64,000 bases of DNA from Micropterus salmoides (taxonomy: Eukaryota > Chordata > Actinopteri > Centrarchiformes > Centrarchidae): contig NW_024044348.1 in assembly GCF_014851395.1 (NCBI RefSeq), positions 22,879,890 through 22,943,889 of the forward strand. The letters run 5' to 3'. Below are positions 1 through 11,188 of the stretch, piece by piece. Position numbers and translations under genes: made by a program. The notes beneath the pieces were generated by a model. It did no database searches and was not told where the DNA came from. It was given only the letters and a program-made list of their open reading frames with translations. Within the stretch, counting starts at the first letter, position 1; each line of letters opens with the position of its first letter.

Positions 1-1003
1 ACCTACATATCCACAGTTGTGTTTTTCCTAATAACAGACAGGTGACTTCATGAACAAAAATATTTAATTTTAGCTTTGTGTTTTGATTTCCACGTGTGTT
101 AATGTTCACTGAAACTCAATGTGCCAGTGTTTTGTTGGCAGTGTGCTTTCGGTCATTGTCCTGCTGCATGATAAACTTCCTCCCGATTGGTTTCAATGCA
201 TTTCTCCGTAAATTGGCAGACAAAGTGTTTCTGTCTACTTCTGAATTCATTCTGCTGCTACCATCATCAGTTACATCATCAATAAATATTAAGCAGCCAT
301 GCACGCCCAAGCCATGACATTACCTCCACCGTGCTTCACTGATGAGCTTGTATGCTTCGGATCATAAGCAGTTCCTTTCTTTCTCCACACTTTGGCCTTC
401 CCATCACTTTGGTAGAGATTAATCTTGGTCTCATCAGTCCATAAGATTGTGTTGCAGAACTTTTGCGGCTCATCTCTGTACTACTTTGCAAATTTCATTC
501 TGGCCTTCCGATTCTTACTGCTGATGAGTGGTTTGCATCTTGTGGTGCGGCCTCTATATTTCTGCTTCAGTCTTCTTCCAACAGTGGATTGTGATACCTT
601 CACCCCTGCCTCACTTACTGATGTTTTGGGGGTTTTCTTCACAGCTCTCACGATATTTCTATCATCAACTACGGTTTCTTTCCTTGGCCGACCTGTTCGA
701 CGTCTGTTGCTCAGTACACCAGTAGTTTCTTTTTTTTTCAGGACATTCCAAATTGTTGTGCTTGCTATGCCCAATGTTTGTCCAATGGCTCTGGTCGATT
801 TCCCTTCTTTTCTCAGCTTGACAATGGCTTGCTTTTCTCCCATAGACAGCTCTCTTGTCTTGATGTTGGTTTATCCTCTTTAACAGGAAATGCAGTCCAT
901 ATAGGTTTGAAACATACTCATACTCATCTTTTGATCTTAAATCCAAATGTCTTCAGTGAACAACAAAAACAAAGGAATTTGCTGTTCCTTTTGGAGGGGA
1001 CTG
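1..1003 (-). mobile_element. Tc1-like DNA transposon, decayed, partial at window edge
   Basis: This is a cut-and-paste transposon of the Tc1/mariner superfamily, read on the minus strand. Its 5' end appears to be at 1003: the minus strand starts CAGTCCCCTCCAAAAGGAAC there, followed outward by TA (1004-1005), the dinucleotide target of this superfamily. The Tc1-like transposase remnant lies within it (116-843). The far terminal repeat is not visible. The sequence from 1 to about 115 does not resemble the expected transposase C-terminus, so the element is either internally rearranged or continues outside the window. The family assignment rests on the protein motifs. The exact subfamily is not determined. 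Confidence 0.9.
116..843 (-). pseudogene. Tc1-like transposase pseudogene
   Basis: This is the remnant of a DDE transposase that would bind the terminal repeats and cut and join DNA at TA. From 843 to 484 the frame is open (120 codons). It holds the N-terminal paired-like helix-turn-helix (KSTRAIGQTLGIASTTIWN), the GRPRK hook and a second helical region (VSQSTVGRRLK). An in-frame TAG at 481-483 breaks it, but the same frame continues with WTDETKINLY, containing the first catalytic aspartate. A frameshift near 300-310 moves the reading to another frame, which carries QQDNDRKHTA with the second aspartate and stops at 116-118. The third acidic residue (the DxNPIE-type block) is not found before the window edge. 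The ancestral start also appears lost: coding similarity extends a few codons upstream of the ATG at 843 and then meets a stop. It cannot make active enzyme. Confidence 0.9.
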
Positions 1004-2073
1004 TACATAAAATTACTGTTTAACTAAACTGGCTAGGCAGTGCACTTTTTATTTATCAAGTCACGTTTTCTCTTTCATCACTCCGCATTTAACTCAACAA
1101 TTGACAACCTCTTTCACAAAATGTTTGCTGGAGAAAAACCATGGAGAGATAAAGAGAAAGAAAAAGAGAGAGTAAGGAAAAGTAGACCACATTGATTACA
1201 GTCACTTGTCTCTGTTGACAGTTATTTACTTATAATAGTGATTCAGCTTGAAAAATGTTATTATAAATACATATTTGGGGCTGCAGTAAGACTGGCACTT
1301 CTTTTTGAGGAACAAATCCTCTCTACATATGAGGACGCTAAAGAGTGATTGCATTTAGTACTGTTGCGTTTGTTATTGTTTAGCAGTTGCAATCTTCACT
1401 GAGTACCGCTGTTTATGTCGGGCAAGTGCCAACACTAAAACTAATGCACTAAAGCACTGACGATTATTACCAAAACTGCAGCCAAAATCTAGGGGAACAA
1501 GAAAGTTCTAGATTATCACCTTAAAGTACACCTTAAAGTACAGTACAGCTGTAACTTTTAGTGGATGTGTGGGAGGACTCGCTGCTTATAATCCGCTGGG
1601 AGGATCTGTACATGCACTGTTCTGCAGAGAGGTTAATGAAATTACGCAAGGGGGCTGGTACCACAGCTGCAGGTGTGCTCCCTCACACGCAGGCACACTG
1701 AACAGAGACAGTGGAAAACAGGACAAGCTGAGTTCCTTGGTTGCAAATTAACTCCACACACATGCATCTCAAGACTGCAAAATCTGCACAGCTAATGGTT
1801 TATACTTACAGAACAATTCTCATTATACCTCATATGACAGCAGTGGTCATTGTCTCCTTTTACTTTCCTCAGCTTTCCCCTTCTGTATACCTCTTTTGTT
1901 CAACTTTGACACCTTTTCATGGAGAGTGTTTGTTTCTGTGTGTGTGTACTTGGCTCATCATTCAGACGTTACCAAACAAATGTCCACAGTCACAGGTCCT
2001 GTGTAGCGTTAACAATTGCACTTTGTGCGCATTGTTTTTGTATGTTTGCTTCACATCACAAAGTTCCACTCAT
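1004..2073. other. Noncoding DNA
   Basis: No gene is recognised. The stretch contains a purine-rich run around 1145-1185 and a perfect tandem pair of the 12-mer ACCTTAAAGTAC at 1518-1529 and 1530-1541. The open frames at 1569-1751 and 1741-2214 have no recognisable domain, and the second runs through an inserted retroelement, so neither is treated as a gene. Confidence 0.6.
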
Positions 2074-2216
2074 GTTACGCCACTGATTCATCCATCCATT
2101 GTCAACCGCTTATCCTGCGTACAGGGTCACGGGGTCCTGGAGCCAATCACACCCTGGACAGGTCGCCAATCCATCGCAGGGCCACACACAGACAAACAAG
2201 CGTTACGCTACTGATT
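2074..2216 (-). mobile_element. 5'-truncated LINE tail (Rex3/RTE-like) with target-site duplication
   Basis: An insertion of 113 bp (2089-2201) lies between GTTACGCCACTGATT (2074-2088) and GTTACGCTACTGATT (2202-2216). These 15-bp direct copies differ at one base and are a classic target-site duplication. Read on the minus strand, the insert ends in GGATAAGCGGTTGACAATGG followed by GATG units, which is the kind of 3' tail known for fish Rex3/RTE-type non-LTR retrotransposons. Target-primed reverse transcription commonly leaves such short 5'-truncated copies. The insertion itself is well supported by the duplication. The family name is from memory of the tail sequence and less certain. Confidence 0.8.
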
Positions 2217-3175
2217 AACTTAATCAAAAATATATTTAAAACACAAGACAAACAGTGTACTGAAAACACAGCAAAGTAATTCTTTTTGATGATTGCGGGC
2301 CATATGTTTCAAGATGTTTTTCTTAATCTCTTGGTTTGCTGCAGCAGGTCCACGAGCACATAGTGATGACTACATCTGTGCCCTAGCCGACAAGAGTGAA
2401 CTAAAAATTCAAAGGAGCCAAATATGAAAATGACAGCAGGACAAAGATATTTAGTTTCAGTCTATTCTCTATTCTTAAATTTGTTTACAACTATGTCTGA
2501 TCCCAGGGAACAGATGGTAGCCCCCCCCACCCCTCTGTTCTGTTCTTTTTTCATGTGTGTCACCATTTGCTTACGCATGTTAACATGTTCATATGTGTCT
2601 ATGATTTTGTATGTCTTGTGTTTGTAATCTACCTCTTATTCACTGTACAACAAACTTGTTAAACCCTGTTTTTGTTTGAGTCCCATTTATTGTTTTATTA
2701 GCAGCTGCAATTGGCTTCTTTGTAGATTATTTACTGTAAACAATCTTTGCTGGTGGACAGTGGGGAGGAATAAAATAAAGCATGAGAGGTTATGTAACCA
2801 GCGAGTTGGCAAACCAAGACAAGATTCTGACAGCGTACATAGCCACCGATGAAATGATGGGCAAAACTGATTGGCATGGCACGGAATAAAAGAAATGAGA
2901 TACCAAAAAGCAAAAAAAAAATGAATAGATGGAAGGGGAGGGCGGTGATACAGAAAACAAATAAGATAGAGTTGCATAGAGAGATAGAGTTAGAGACAGG
3001 GAGGGCTGGAGGGATACAGGCAGTGTTCTAATGACTTCACACCCCATTAGCCACTTAGTCTGATGCGTCACACCTCATTATGCTGCTGGAGCAGCAGTGC
3101 ATGAACGCGTGAAACTGTCCACTCAGCCAGACCTGTCCACCCGCTCCAAACACTCACTCACTTACAGCAATTAGA

Positions 3176-3176
<1 letters not shown>
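2217..3176. other. Noncoding DNA
   Basis: No gene, RNA or regulatory element is recognised. A short C-rich run (from 2521) and an A-rich run near 2910-2920 are the only low-complexity features. The minus-strand open frames around 2687-3071 overlap one another and resemble no protein I know. Confidence 0.6.

Positions 3177-3228
<52 letters not shown>
3177..3228. repeat. (TG)n microsatellite
   Basis: About 26 uninterrupted TG units are followed by alternating purine-pyrimidine sequence (GCATGCATGCGTGCATG). The whole stretch could adopt left-handed Z-DNA under torsion. Confidence 0.98.
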
Positions 3229-3546
3229 GCATGCATGCGTGCATGAAGGTAAAATCCGACTTGCCTGCCCATTTCTGAAAACAAGTGGTTAAAATTGATT
3301 GTTTAAAGCCCAATGAAGACCTTCTCAACAGAGATGTAGCAGCTCCCACTATGTGGCATTTCAACACAAGTTCACCATGGCTACCAAGCAGCTCAAGCTG
3401 GAAATGCTGTGAACAGGCCAGAGCAGTGCTTCCTTTGTTAGCCTACATAACGGAGGAGGAACGAGTACCATGCTCCAGAAGACTCCCCTTAATCACTCCC
3501 CCTTAAAACACGCCAGTGCACATGCACACACTCTTGCGCCACGATG

Positions 3547-3547
<1 letters not shown>
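3229..3547. other. Spacer between two dinucleotide arrays
   Basis: Unique sequence between the TG array and the much longer CA array. The open frames here extend into the arrays and are not credible genes. Confidence 0.6.
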
Positions 3548-3637
<90 letters not shown>

Positions 3638-3642
3638 ACACA
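3548..3642. repeat. (CA)n microsatellite, long
   Basis: About 38 perfect CA units (3549-3625) are followed by a variant part with CGCA interruptions to 3642. It is the longest simple array in the window, and with the TG array about 320 bp upstream it forms an inverted pair of dinucleotide repeats. Confidence 0.98.
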
Positions 3643-6424
3643 AGGATAAGGACATGGGAGAAAAGAGAGGTCTCCCCATGCCATTCCCTGCACGGGCAGC
3701 CCCAGTTGGCAGAGTGTGAAGTGTTCCTCTCCAGGATAAGGCCTGCTAACTCAAATCCCTGGCTAGCAGCCACACTCCTCTCCATTACAAACACTGGACC
3801 CATTTATCCCAGCGTGCCCCCCCGTCTTCCCCTTCCAGTCACACTGCCACTCCAGGGGGAATGCCACATAATGGCTCTGTAGCCACTGTAACTGACATCT
3901 CTATGCAGCTAATGTTTGTTGTTTTGCTCTGCTTGGTTTGTTGATATTCAACAAAAAATGAACAGCACACAAGAAAAAACAAAATGAGCAGATAATTGTA
4001 TCATTGTGCCAAGCTTTGTATAATTCATGGATCCCAGACAAATATTTCATATTTAATCTGAGTAGTCTCCTGTTTCCAGCCAAGTTAGACTGTGTTAATA
4101 CTCAGGAGATGAAGGAGCTACTCTATTATGCAATTTACCTCTGACTGGTATTTCACTCTGAGGTTGAACATTTGGATTATTTTCTTATCTCTACAGCTGA
4201 CCTTAAATTATCTGTTCTTTCCTCTTTTCATTGTACACCCTAGACATTTTCTTTTGCTCCATGCCAAATTTGGATGGCACTTTCATATGGTCCAAATTTG
4301 GCAGTATTTAAACATTGTTTGCCTGATCTCAACAGCCTTTGCTTGCTTAGACCGTGCTGGGAGCAGGATCCTTCTCTGCGAGGGTCCTCCCAAGGTGACT
4401 TTTTTTTTTTGCAAATGAGGTTTTGAGTTTTTTCCTCATTCATTTCTTATGTTCTAATTGAGGGTTCAGATTTTAGGTGTCCAATGCCTTATTGTTTCCT
4501 AATTTACAAAAAACACTTGATGTATCCTGTCATCACTATAACTTACTCACTAACAGCATCTACTACATCTTATTCTACACTGCAGTATGGATCTGTATTA
4601 TTGATGCTTTAAGTTTATTGTATGTTTTTATTACTGGTAAGGTGACCTTGAGTGCCATGAAAGGTTTCATTAAATAATATGTGTTGTTGTTGTTGTTATT
4701 GTTATGATTATTATAGCGTAGATAAACTGAAAAAAGCAATCCAATGTGTGTACGATAGTGTTTTTAGCAGTTGCTAATTTGCAACACCCGTCCCTAGAAG
4801 GGCTTTTAAAGAAATAAAACATTAAAACAGTGATGAAAAAAGAAAAACAAATACATTGTAGAAGAGCAGGTTGGAATGCTGTAAAGGAATGAATCAGGGC
4901 ACATGCACACATGACCATGAACAATTAATAGTATTTACTATTCAAACAGTACACAGCATACACTCACTCCTGTTTTCATGGTAGCTGTGACTGCATGTCA
5001 TAACAGTGCACTGCATGTTAATGTTAAAAGAGGAAAGCTGGCTAACTTGACTTAACTGCTTTGATAATAAAATATTTAAGATGTGTCCACACAAAAAAAA
5101 CCCACCATACCATGTAAACTTTCTTTATAAGGTGTGCATTACAGTTAGTGTTTAATAGCCCTTAGCCTCTGCAATAGTACTTACCTTCTGCAGTGCATCA
5201 TCATCACTATAGTCCATACTATATATTAGCAGACCGAATGATTTGTAATGCAAAATGTCACACATCGATCATCATTCAAGTTCCTGTCTGTATCTGAAAC
5301 TGCGCAATTTAAGATATCCATGTAGCCAATGTAAGGTAAATCAAAACTTTTGGATTTTAATGCAGTGTTTTGGTACCTCTGTCTCAGAAGTGTTTGCTTT
5401 TGCTCGCTAGCTGGGGGCTCTCCCCTGACCTTCAGCAGCACACCAAGAGATAATATAATCATGGTCAGGGAGTCGCTGCTGTCAAACACGTCTCCTCCCT
5501 GTGATGAATGCATGCTGTGTGAGCATGTCAAACATCGCACACCTGAACACCTGTCTGTTTCCGTCTCCAACCCCACCTCACCCCCATCATACAGGACGAG
5601 CGAGCAAAAGGACAAAACCGGGGGAGGTGTTGCTCAAAAGCGCGATGAAAGAGATGGAATCCTCATGAGCCAAAAGGATCTCAGCACACAGTAGATTATG
5701 ACACACAATAATTGCATTGTTAATTTGCTGAAATGGAGGTTTAATTAAAGAGTCTTTATCAGTTTGTGGTTCACATGGTGGGGTACACAAGTAACATCGT
5801 TTGTCAGTTATCAAACCTGGCTGACTGGCAGCTGTGACAGTGGGCACAGCTTGCAGTGTGTTGGCCCCTGCAGTGTCCTGTTACTGGGTCACCGAGGCCT
5901 CGCTGCGACGCTGTGCGCTGCAGACAGGGGGTGGCCTTTAGTGTCAGATTCTTCTGTGACCTCCCTACCGCTCCCTCCCCTCTCTTCACCCTATTCATCT
6001 CTGCCTCCTGTCCTCCGGGATGAAATGGGGGAAACTCGTATCATCTGGAGGAACTGGCATGCAAAACATCTCTCACATTTCATGCTGGGATAGGAGTTTA
6101 GAGCGAGTGGATTGATTGCATAGCACGCACATGGATGCATGTCTGTTGTCGTGCGTGCGTGCGTGTGTGTGTTGGATTGTGAGAGTAAAAGGATAACAGG
6201 GTGAGTAAGTGGTTTTACGCTCTGTCATCTTCAGAAATCCTTTACACGGGCAGGCTGTGACTCCTCAACCTCTGAACTTAACCCTCGCCGCTGGCAGGAA
6301 CCAGCACCAACAGACACATGATGAGCGTGCCCTTGCCCCGTCCAGATGTACACAGAATAAATATTACACTTTATTTGGAAGACACGGACGTGTGGGGGAG
6401 GGGTGATAACGTACTATGGTCAAA
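3643..6424. other. Noncoding DNA
   Basis: No coding gene is recognised. It contains the inverted CArG pair described separately, a TTG-rich run at 4682-4705, an A-run near 5092-5100 and a mixed CG/TG run near 6150-6171. The open frames of 109-129 codons between 5226 and 6093 overlap on both strands and show no domain. Confidence 0.55.
4262..4303. promoter_or_regulatory. Inverted pair of CArG-box-like sites
   Basis: TGCCAAATTTGGA (4262-4274) and its exact reverse complement TCCAAATTTGGCA (4291-4303) flank a 16-bp spacer that contains CATATG. Each arm holds CCAAATTTGG, which fits the CC(A/T)6GG consensus bound by serum response factor and related MADS-box proteins. The sequence match and the perfect 13-bp inverted arrangement are seen directly. 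Regulatory function is inferred, and no neighbouring promoter or gene is known. Confidence 0.4.
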
Positions 6425-6575
6425 TATTCTCATTATCCCTCTCACTTCATTATTCCCTCCACTGCCTCCATCCGCCGACCCCGAGCCTGCTCCCTCTCTC
6501 TCCCTGCCTCCCCTCCTCTCTCTCATTCACTCTCTCTTACGCTTTCTCCCTCACACTCCCTCTTCTCGTTTGGAC
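6425..6575. repeat. Polypyrimidine tract
   Basis: A C/T-rich stretch with short CTCTCT and CCTCC units. It is followed by AGAGGTACGGGTGAG, so it loosely resembles a splice acceptor region, but no open exon follows. Confidence 0.7.
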
Positions 6576-7100
6576 AGAGGTACGGGTGAGATCATAATTA
6601 TGTTTTGACACATGGCGTTAGCCCCTAGAGCGCTCGGATTTTAACTCAAAGTGGGAGTTGTCAGCGCGACAGTCCTTACTGCTCTTAATTGGAGGGGAGG
6701 ACCAGGAGGCCCGCCCACAGACCAGGGTGGCAGTTTTAATGAGGTTATGTTTGTACAGGAAGTCAGAGTTGTGACAGGAGGAAACTGTCATTGGCCTGTT
6801 AAAGAGAGCGGCTGGCATCTCAAAGCTTACTGTGTTCGTCAGCGAGAGGGGAAAACCTCTCCACTCCTCTCTCTACAGGTGGAAGCAGGCAATTAAAAAC
6901 AGAAATGAGTAACTAAAAAACACACAGGGCAACCACACCAACTTGACTACATAGGCAATAAACACCATTCAGAAGAGGAAAAGCTGCTGATAGAATAATA
7001 ATTGCTAAATGAAATACTTATTAACCTCCTTGGCCTCACTTCAACAGGACTCTGTTGAGAAGGAGCAACAATTACAGAAACTAAATGGCAATTAACACAA
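6576..7100. other. Candidate conserved noncoding element (texture only)
   Basis: Unique, non-repetitive sequence with homeodomain-type cores (CTTAATTGG, TTTAATGAGG, CAATTAA, GGCAATTAAC) and several CATTGG/CCAAT-type motifs. This texture is common in deeply conserved enhancers near developmental genes. Conservation itself cannot be judged from one sequence, and the open frames on both strands have no recognisable product. Confidence 0.25.
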
Positions 7101-9729
7101 ATCAGCCAGAGTATGTGTGTGTTTCTGTCATGCTGTCACGCATATGCAGTGTCCATCTTTGCATTCGCATGCATTGTGTATGTTATTACATGTCTATAGA
7201 TTCATGCATGTTGTGTGTGAGTGTGCAGTTAAGTTACTCAGGCTAATGTTTTTTCAGCCTTTGCTTCAGTCTCAGAAAAGGGGGAGCGAAGGTGTTGAAA
7301 GCAAAACTGCAGACTCTAGCCAAAACACCAGCCTCAGTGTTCTCCAGGTGCACCCTGTTGAGAAAGGGTGCTGTAGCCAGCTTTATGTGTCTGTTGGTAG
7401 TCTGCCCTGACAAACAGGCTGTGTGTAACCTTTGATCCACACCACCCTCAAAGTGAGAATCCCCCCGAGTTCTCACTTCTACGAAAAGTCCATTTACAAA
7501 ATGTGTTCCATCTTTTCTCTAGGTTATAACCAAAGCCAAAATATTGGCCCAACATTTTATTTCAAACAGACATTTATTTGGAATGGGAGCTGTGTTTATT
7601 TTCCTAAGTAGTTTTTGAACAGGTTTGAGTTTCACCCATGCTTTTAAGCACACACACGATGCGCGCCGGCGTCCAACCAAAATTATCATAGAGATCCTAG
7701 CCGTTTCCTCTCAGCGTGTCCCTCCACAGACCTCTGCATGTTTAGACACACCAGTTTGTTTTGAAGACAAGACTAACTTTGCAGGCCAGGAATTTTGTGG
7801 GATGTAAAAAAAGGGGGCTTTACAAAAAATGAAAAAGGAGGGGGAAAAAAAGATTTGGTCCAAGTTTCACACTATTGGTGCTTTTGTTGGGCGTAGTTCT
7901 CATTTGTGACTCTCTTAAAAGAGAGATAGTTTCCTGTGTGCTTCCTCCTTAGCCACATAAGAAAACAATATTTGTACTGGTGGAAAAAATTTACGACACT
8001 ATTTGTGTAATGTTAATTTATGTTGCACGCGTGTCTTAAGGTACAGATACACTCGTAGAGCTGGTGCCAGCTGGCTCGGTTTTGACACGCCACAGCCTTT
8101 GGTTTGCTTCACCTGGACCTTATATCATGAACTTAATAGACTCTCTTTGTCCACCTTGACAATATGTGGCTTCACACAATTAGAGAGGACTCCTTCCTGC
8201 CACACTATAGATAAGCATCACCTGCTGGCTGTATAGATTGGAACAGGCCCTCCAAGGTTGTCTGGAGGTCTTTCTGTGTTCAGCTCTGCATTTACACAAA
8301 TACCACAGAGCTTGCTTCTCTGAGCAGATACAAAGGAATGTGGGAGGATCTGTCAAGACCTTGTATGGCAAAGGGTCACAAGGAGTAAGATGGGGCTGAG
8401 GTGGAGAGCGTGGTCCTAAGCAGAGAGGGACAAGGTCACTGTGTTCTTCCCTGGCAGGAGGAGGCCTGTTTAGTTAGTTGACAACGACCACAGCAAATGG
8501 GCTTATCGGGAGATGTGGACACCAAGGTGAGAGGGGGCAAAGTCCCATTTAAATCCAATTTGAATTTAATGCTATGGTGAACATGATTTTTTCCCATGTT
8601 GCACATCAAAGCCTTCTGTGAGTGTTTTCTAGTGATCTGATCTGAAAAAACAAGAGCACAAGGTGCCTTTTAATAGCTACTCCATCAGGACGCAGGATTT
8701 CTAAACTCTAACAAGTATATTGAGTGGCTACCACCCTCAGGCATGCAGGCTCCAGTGATATCGTTTGGTTTCAGCTTGAAACCATTGTTCTGCTGCCGGC
8801 TGACTCTGTGAGAACTGAGTAATGTGGAGATGTAACTTTTGAGGTGAAACTGCAACAGGAGCGAGAGGCGTGTGTTACTTGAGCTCTTTTGCTTGTGTGT
8901 GTGTAAAATGAATGTGTGCGTGAGTGTGAAGCTTTGGCTCGGAGTTGAGCTCATCCCACCTACAATGTATCTATCATTGCACTCTGATCAGGTCTGACTG
9001 TAATCTTACCACAACTCGGGCTCACTCTGCTCACATTCACCCCCAGAACACTGTCATGAGTTTCAGTGGAGAACAGTATTACCAAATGAGAGGAAATACT
9101 AATGCTCTCTGCGAAAACTGCTAGATCGTGAGAACTGACATGTTAATGCTGTTACACAGTACTTCCTTCGTGTGTCGGCAGTGGAAATGAATGTGGTAGA
9201 AAAATAGCATGCACATATTGCACCAATAATGTGCAAAGTTACGAGCGCATCATTTCATGTATTTTAAAGTTGTTTGACATGATCAGGAAACTGTTAAAAA
9301 AAGGTCATAACTCAGCAGTTGCAGCAGAAAGAAATGAGACATCATCAAACTGGACTAAATGTCAAGATTTTTTTTTAAACAAAGACTTAAGGTTGAACCA
9401 TTGCAGATTCATTAGAGTGAAGGTTTCCAGGAAATCCTGCTGTCATGCTGTTGTAGAAACATGTTGTACATTGTAGACTTTGCAGTGATCACCTCTGGTT
9501 AAACCAAGAATCCGTAATGCTCAAAGGTCCACTTAGCGCGGCTTCACTAACATTAATAATGCAGAACATTTTCCTAATGAAGGAACATATTTTTTCTATT
9601 CCATTTTTCTTTCAACATGTTGAATAACTGTGTTAATCAAGGCTTTACTTTCAGATTTCCTCTCTAATGGCATATCCCGTGGAAGGAAAAGGTCATGGTG
9701 GTAATAGACTGATGTGTAGTCCTCAGGGA
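7101..9729. other. Noncoding DNA
   Basis: No gene is recognised. Apart from an A/G-rich run at 7805-7855, the stretch has no marked low-complexity feature. None of the open frames (all under 100 codons) shows a domain. Confidence 0.55.
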
Positions 9730-9765
9730 GATTCTCTCTCTCTCTCTTTCTCTCTCTTCTCAGTC
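9730..9765. repeat. (TC)n-rich pyrimidine run with acceptor-like end
   Basis: An interrupted TC run ends in TTCTCAG. This resembles a vertebrate splice acceptor. The next roughly 85 bases are open in one frame up to AAGAG/GTGTTA near 9847, but the donor is weak and the peptide is unfamiliar, so no exon is called. Confidence 0.6.
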
Positions 9766-10390
9766 CCAGACAGCCTCATCTGCCTCCCACTGTGCTCATC
9801 CCAGCTCACCAGGATTTCAATCACAGGGCCAAATGAAATTATTAAGAGGTGTTAAACTTATTAATCATTAAATTAGTTAAATGATCCTCCAAGTACAGCC
9901 CAGATGAATGACATGTCATTCTCTAATGCAATTTGCTTCTCTAGCAGGTGAAGGTCAAGAGACGGCACATAACATGGCAGATGACATGGCCTGGCTTCTT
10001 TTTATTTTTTCTTTTTTTGAATTTTCTTTTTTCATTTCTTTCCTTCTGTCCACTCCAAAGCTTCCTCTGACCTATGAAGGAAGACTGAGGATATACACAG
10101 TGTGCTTTGATGTGAAATATACAATACATAACATGGCTGTACATGCAGTGACAGAAATGAAAACTGCAAAAACAAACTAACTTGATGAAGACAGAAATTA
10201 ATTGTATGTATACCTGACACTTCCTGTCATCATTTCCCGTTTGATAATAGACACGCACCAAACCAGTTCTCAAGTTTCAGTTTACTTCTTATCTTGATTT
10301 GATTGGTGGGAAAGTAGGTGAGCATGTGCAAAACACACCTCCTACGTAACACCTATGTTCTGTGTTAGTATGCTGTGACATTGTCTTGAT
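9766..10390. other. Noncoding DNA with AT-rich homeodomain-site cluster
   Basis: Between about 9830 and 9885 there is a dense run of TTATTAA, ATTAATCATTAAATTAG and TTAAATGATC sites beside AGGTGTTA, which resembles a T-box half site. This is compatible with an enhancer core but is only a motif reading. The rest, including a T-rich stretch near 10000-10050, holds no recognised gene. Confidence 0.3.
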
Positions 10391-10473
10391 ATTATATATA
10401 TATATGTGTATGTATATATGTGTGTGTGTGTGTGTATGTATGTATATATGTATGTATGTACATATGTATATAA
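10391..10473. repeat. Compound TA/TG/TATG microsatellite
   Basis: A run of TA, then TG, then GTAT units, mixed and imperfect. The succession of units suggests slippage followed by point mutation of an older TA/TG array. Confidence 0.95.
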
Positions 10474-11141
10474 TGACCTAGAATACAAATATTACTGAGC
10501 TGCTGTCCTGATACCTGATTCCCCTTTCAGTGTCACCATGCACTTTTTAAGTGGTTTTGATAGAACTATGCAAAATGTAAAGACTCACATGCAAATATTT
10601 GGGTCATGACGTGCAGATTCAGCACTTATTTGGTATCATTTCATTTATTACGAGCCTTTTCTCCTCTCCCCTTTCTGATTTATCTTCAGTGTAACATAGC
10701 AGTGCCATTCAAAATACAACCAGTGCCAGGCAATCAGTGAAGTTATTACAGAATTTACAGAAGGCTAACAAAGCGTACCTCTGGTCCACCAATTACAGCT
10801 GCAGTTAAGGTCAGTGCTGTGGATGAGAAGGCTGAGTGGATGAGCTGGGGCAGGGAGGGGGTTGTGAAGGGACACACAAGGTCACATCAGCTAAATATAA
10901 AAGGCTTTGTACTGAAAGCTCTTTACACTTAAGCATTTTAATTTCAGCTTTAGTTTCAAGCAATGTGTGAATTTCTCACTGTTGCTAATATTAAAGTGAA
11001 TAATATGGAGATGTGGTCAGAACTCGGGTAGCCCCGTAGATGCCCTTTGCTTGTGCATACAAGTCACACATATGTTTCTGCTTACCTGCATATTGCACAT
11101 CTTGCCACCCTCATCCATTCCTGGCCATTGTTTTGCTGCCA

Positions 11142-11144
<3 letters not shown>
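10474..11144. other. Noncoding DNA
   Basis: No gene, RNA or mobile element is recognised. The sequence around 10700-10950 is unique, and CTAAATATAAAAGGC near 10890 contains a TATA-like string, but no transcript start can be supported. Confidence 0.55.
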
Positions 11145-11180
<36 letters not shown>

Positions 11181-11188
11181 CACACACG
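11143..11188. repeat. (GT)n array with (CA) end, self-complementary
   Basis: About 17 GT units (11145-11179) are bounded by ACAC on the left and ACACACAC on the right. The ends can therefore pair with the array and fold back. Confidence 0.95.

Noticed and set aside
425..883. 152-codon plus-strand ORF at the left edge
   Set aside because: It is the antisense shadow of the Tc1-like transposase on the other strand.
1741..2214. 157-codon plus-strand ORF
   Set aside because: It runs into the inserted LINE tail and its target duplication, so it cannot be an ancestral coding frame.
3489..3882. Open frames of 66-112 codons over the CA array
   Set aside because: They are translations of the dinucleotide repeat (His-Thr or Val-Cys runs).
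4374..4450. Fragment resembling a teleost dispersed repeat (GAGGTTTTGAGTTTTTTCCTC)
   Set aside because: Too short and too low in complexity to assign to any family.
9766..9847. Exon between TTCTCAG and AAGAG/GTGTTA
   Set aside because: The donor is weak, the peptide is unfamiliar and the acceptor-like tract is simply a TC repeat; an enhancer-like reading fits better.
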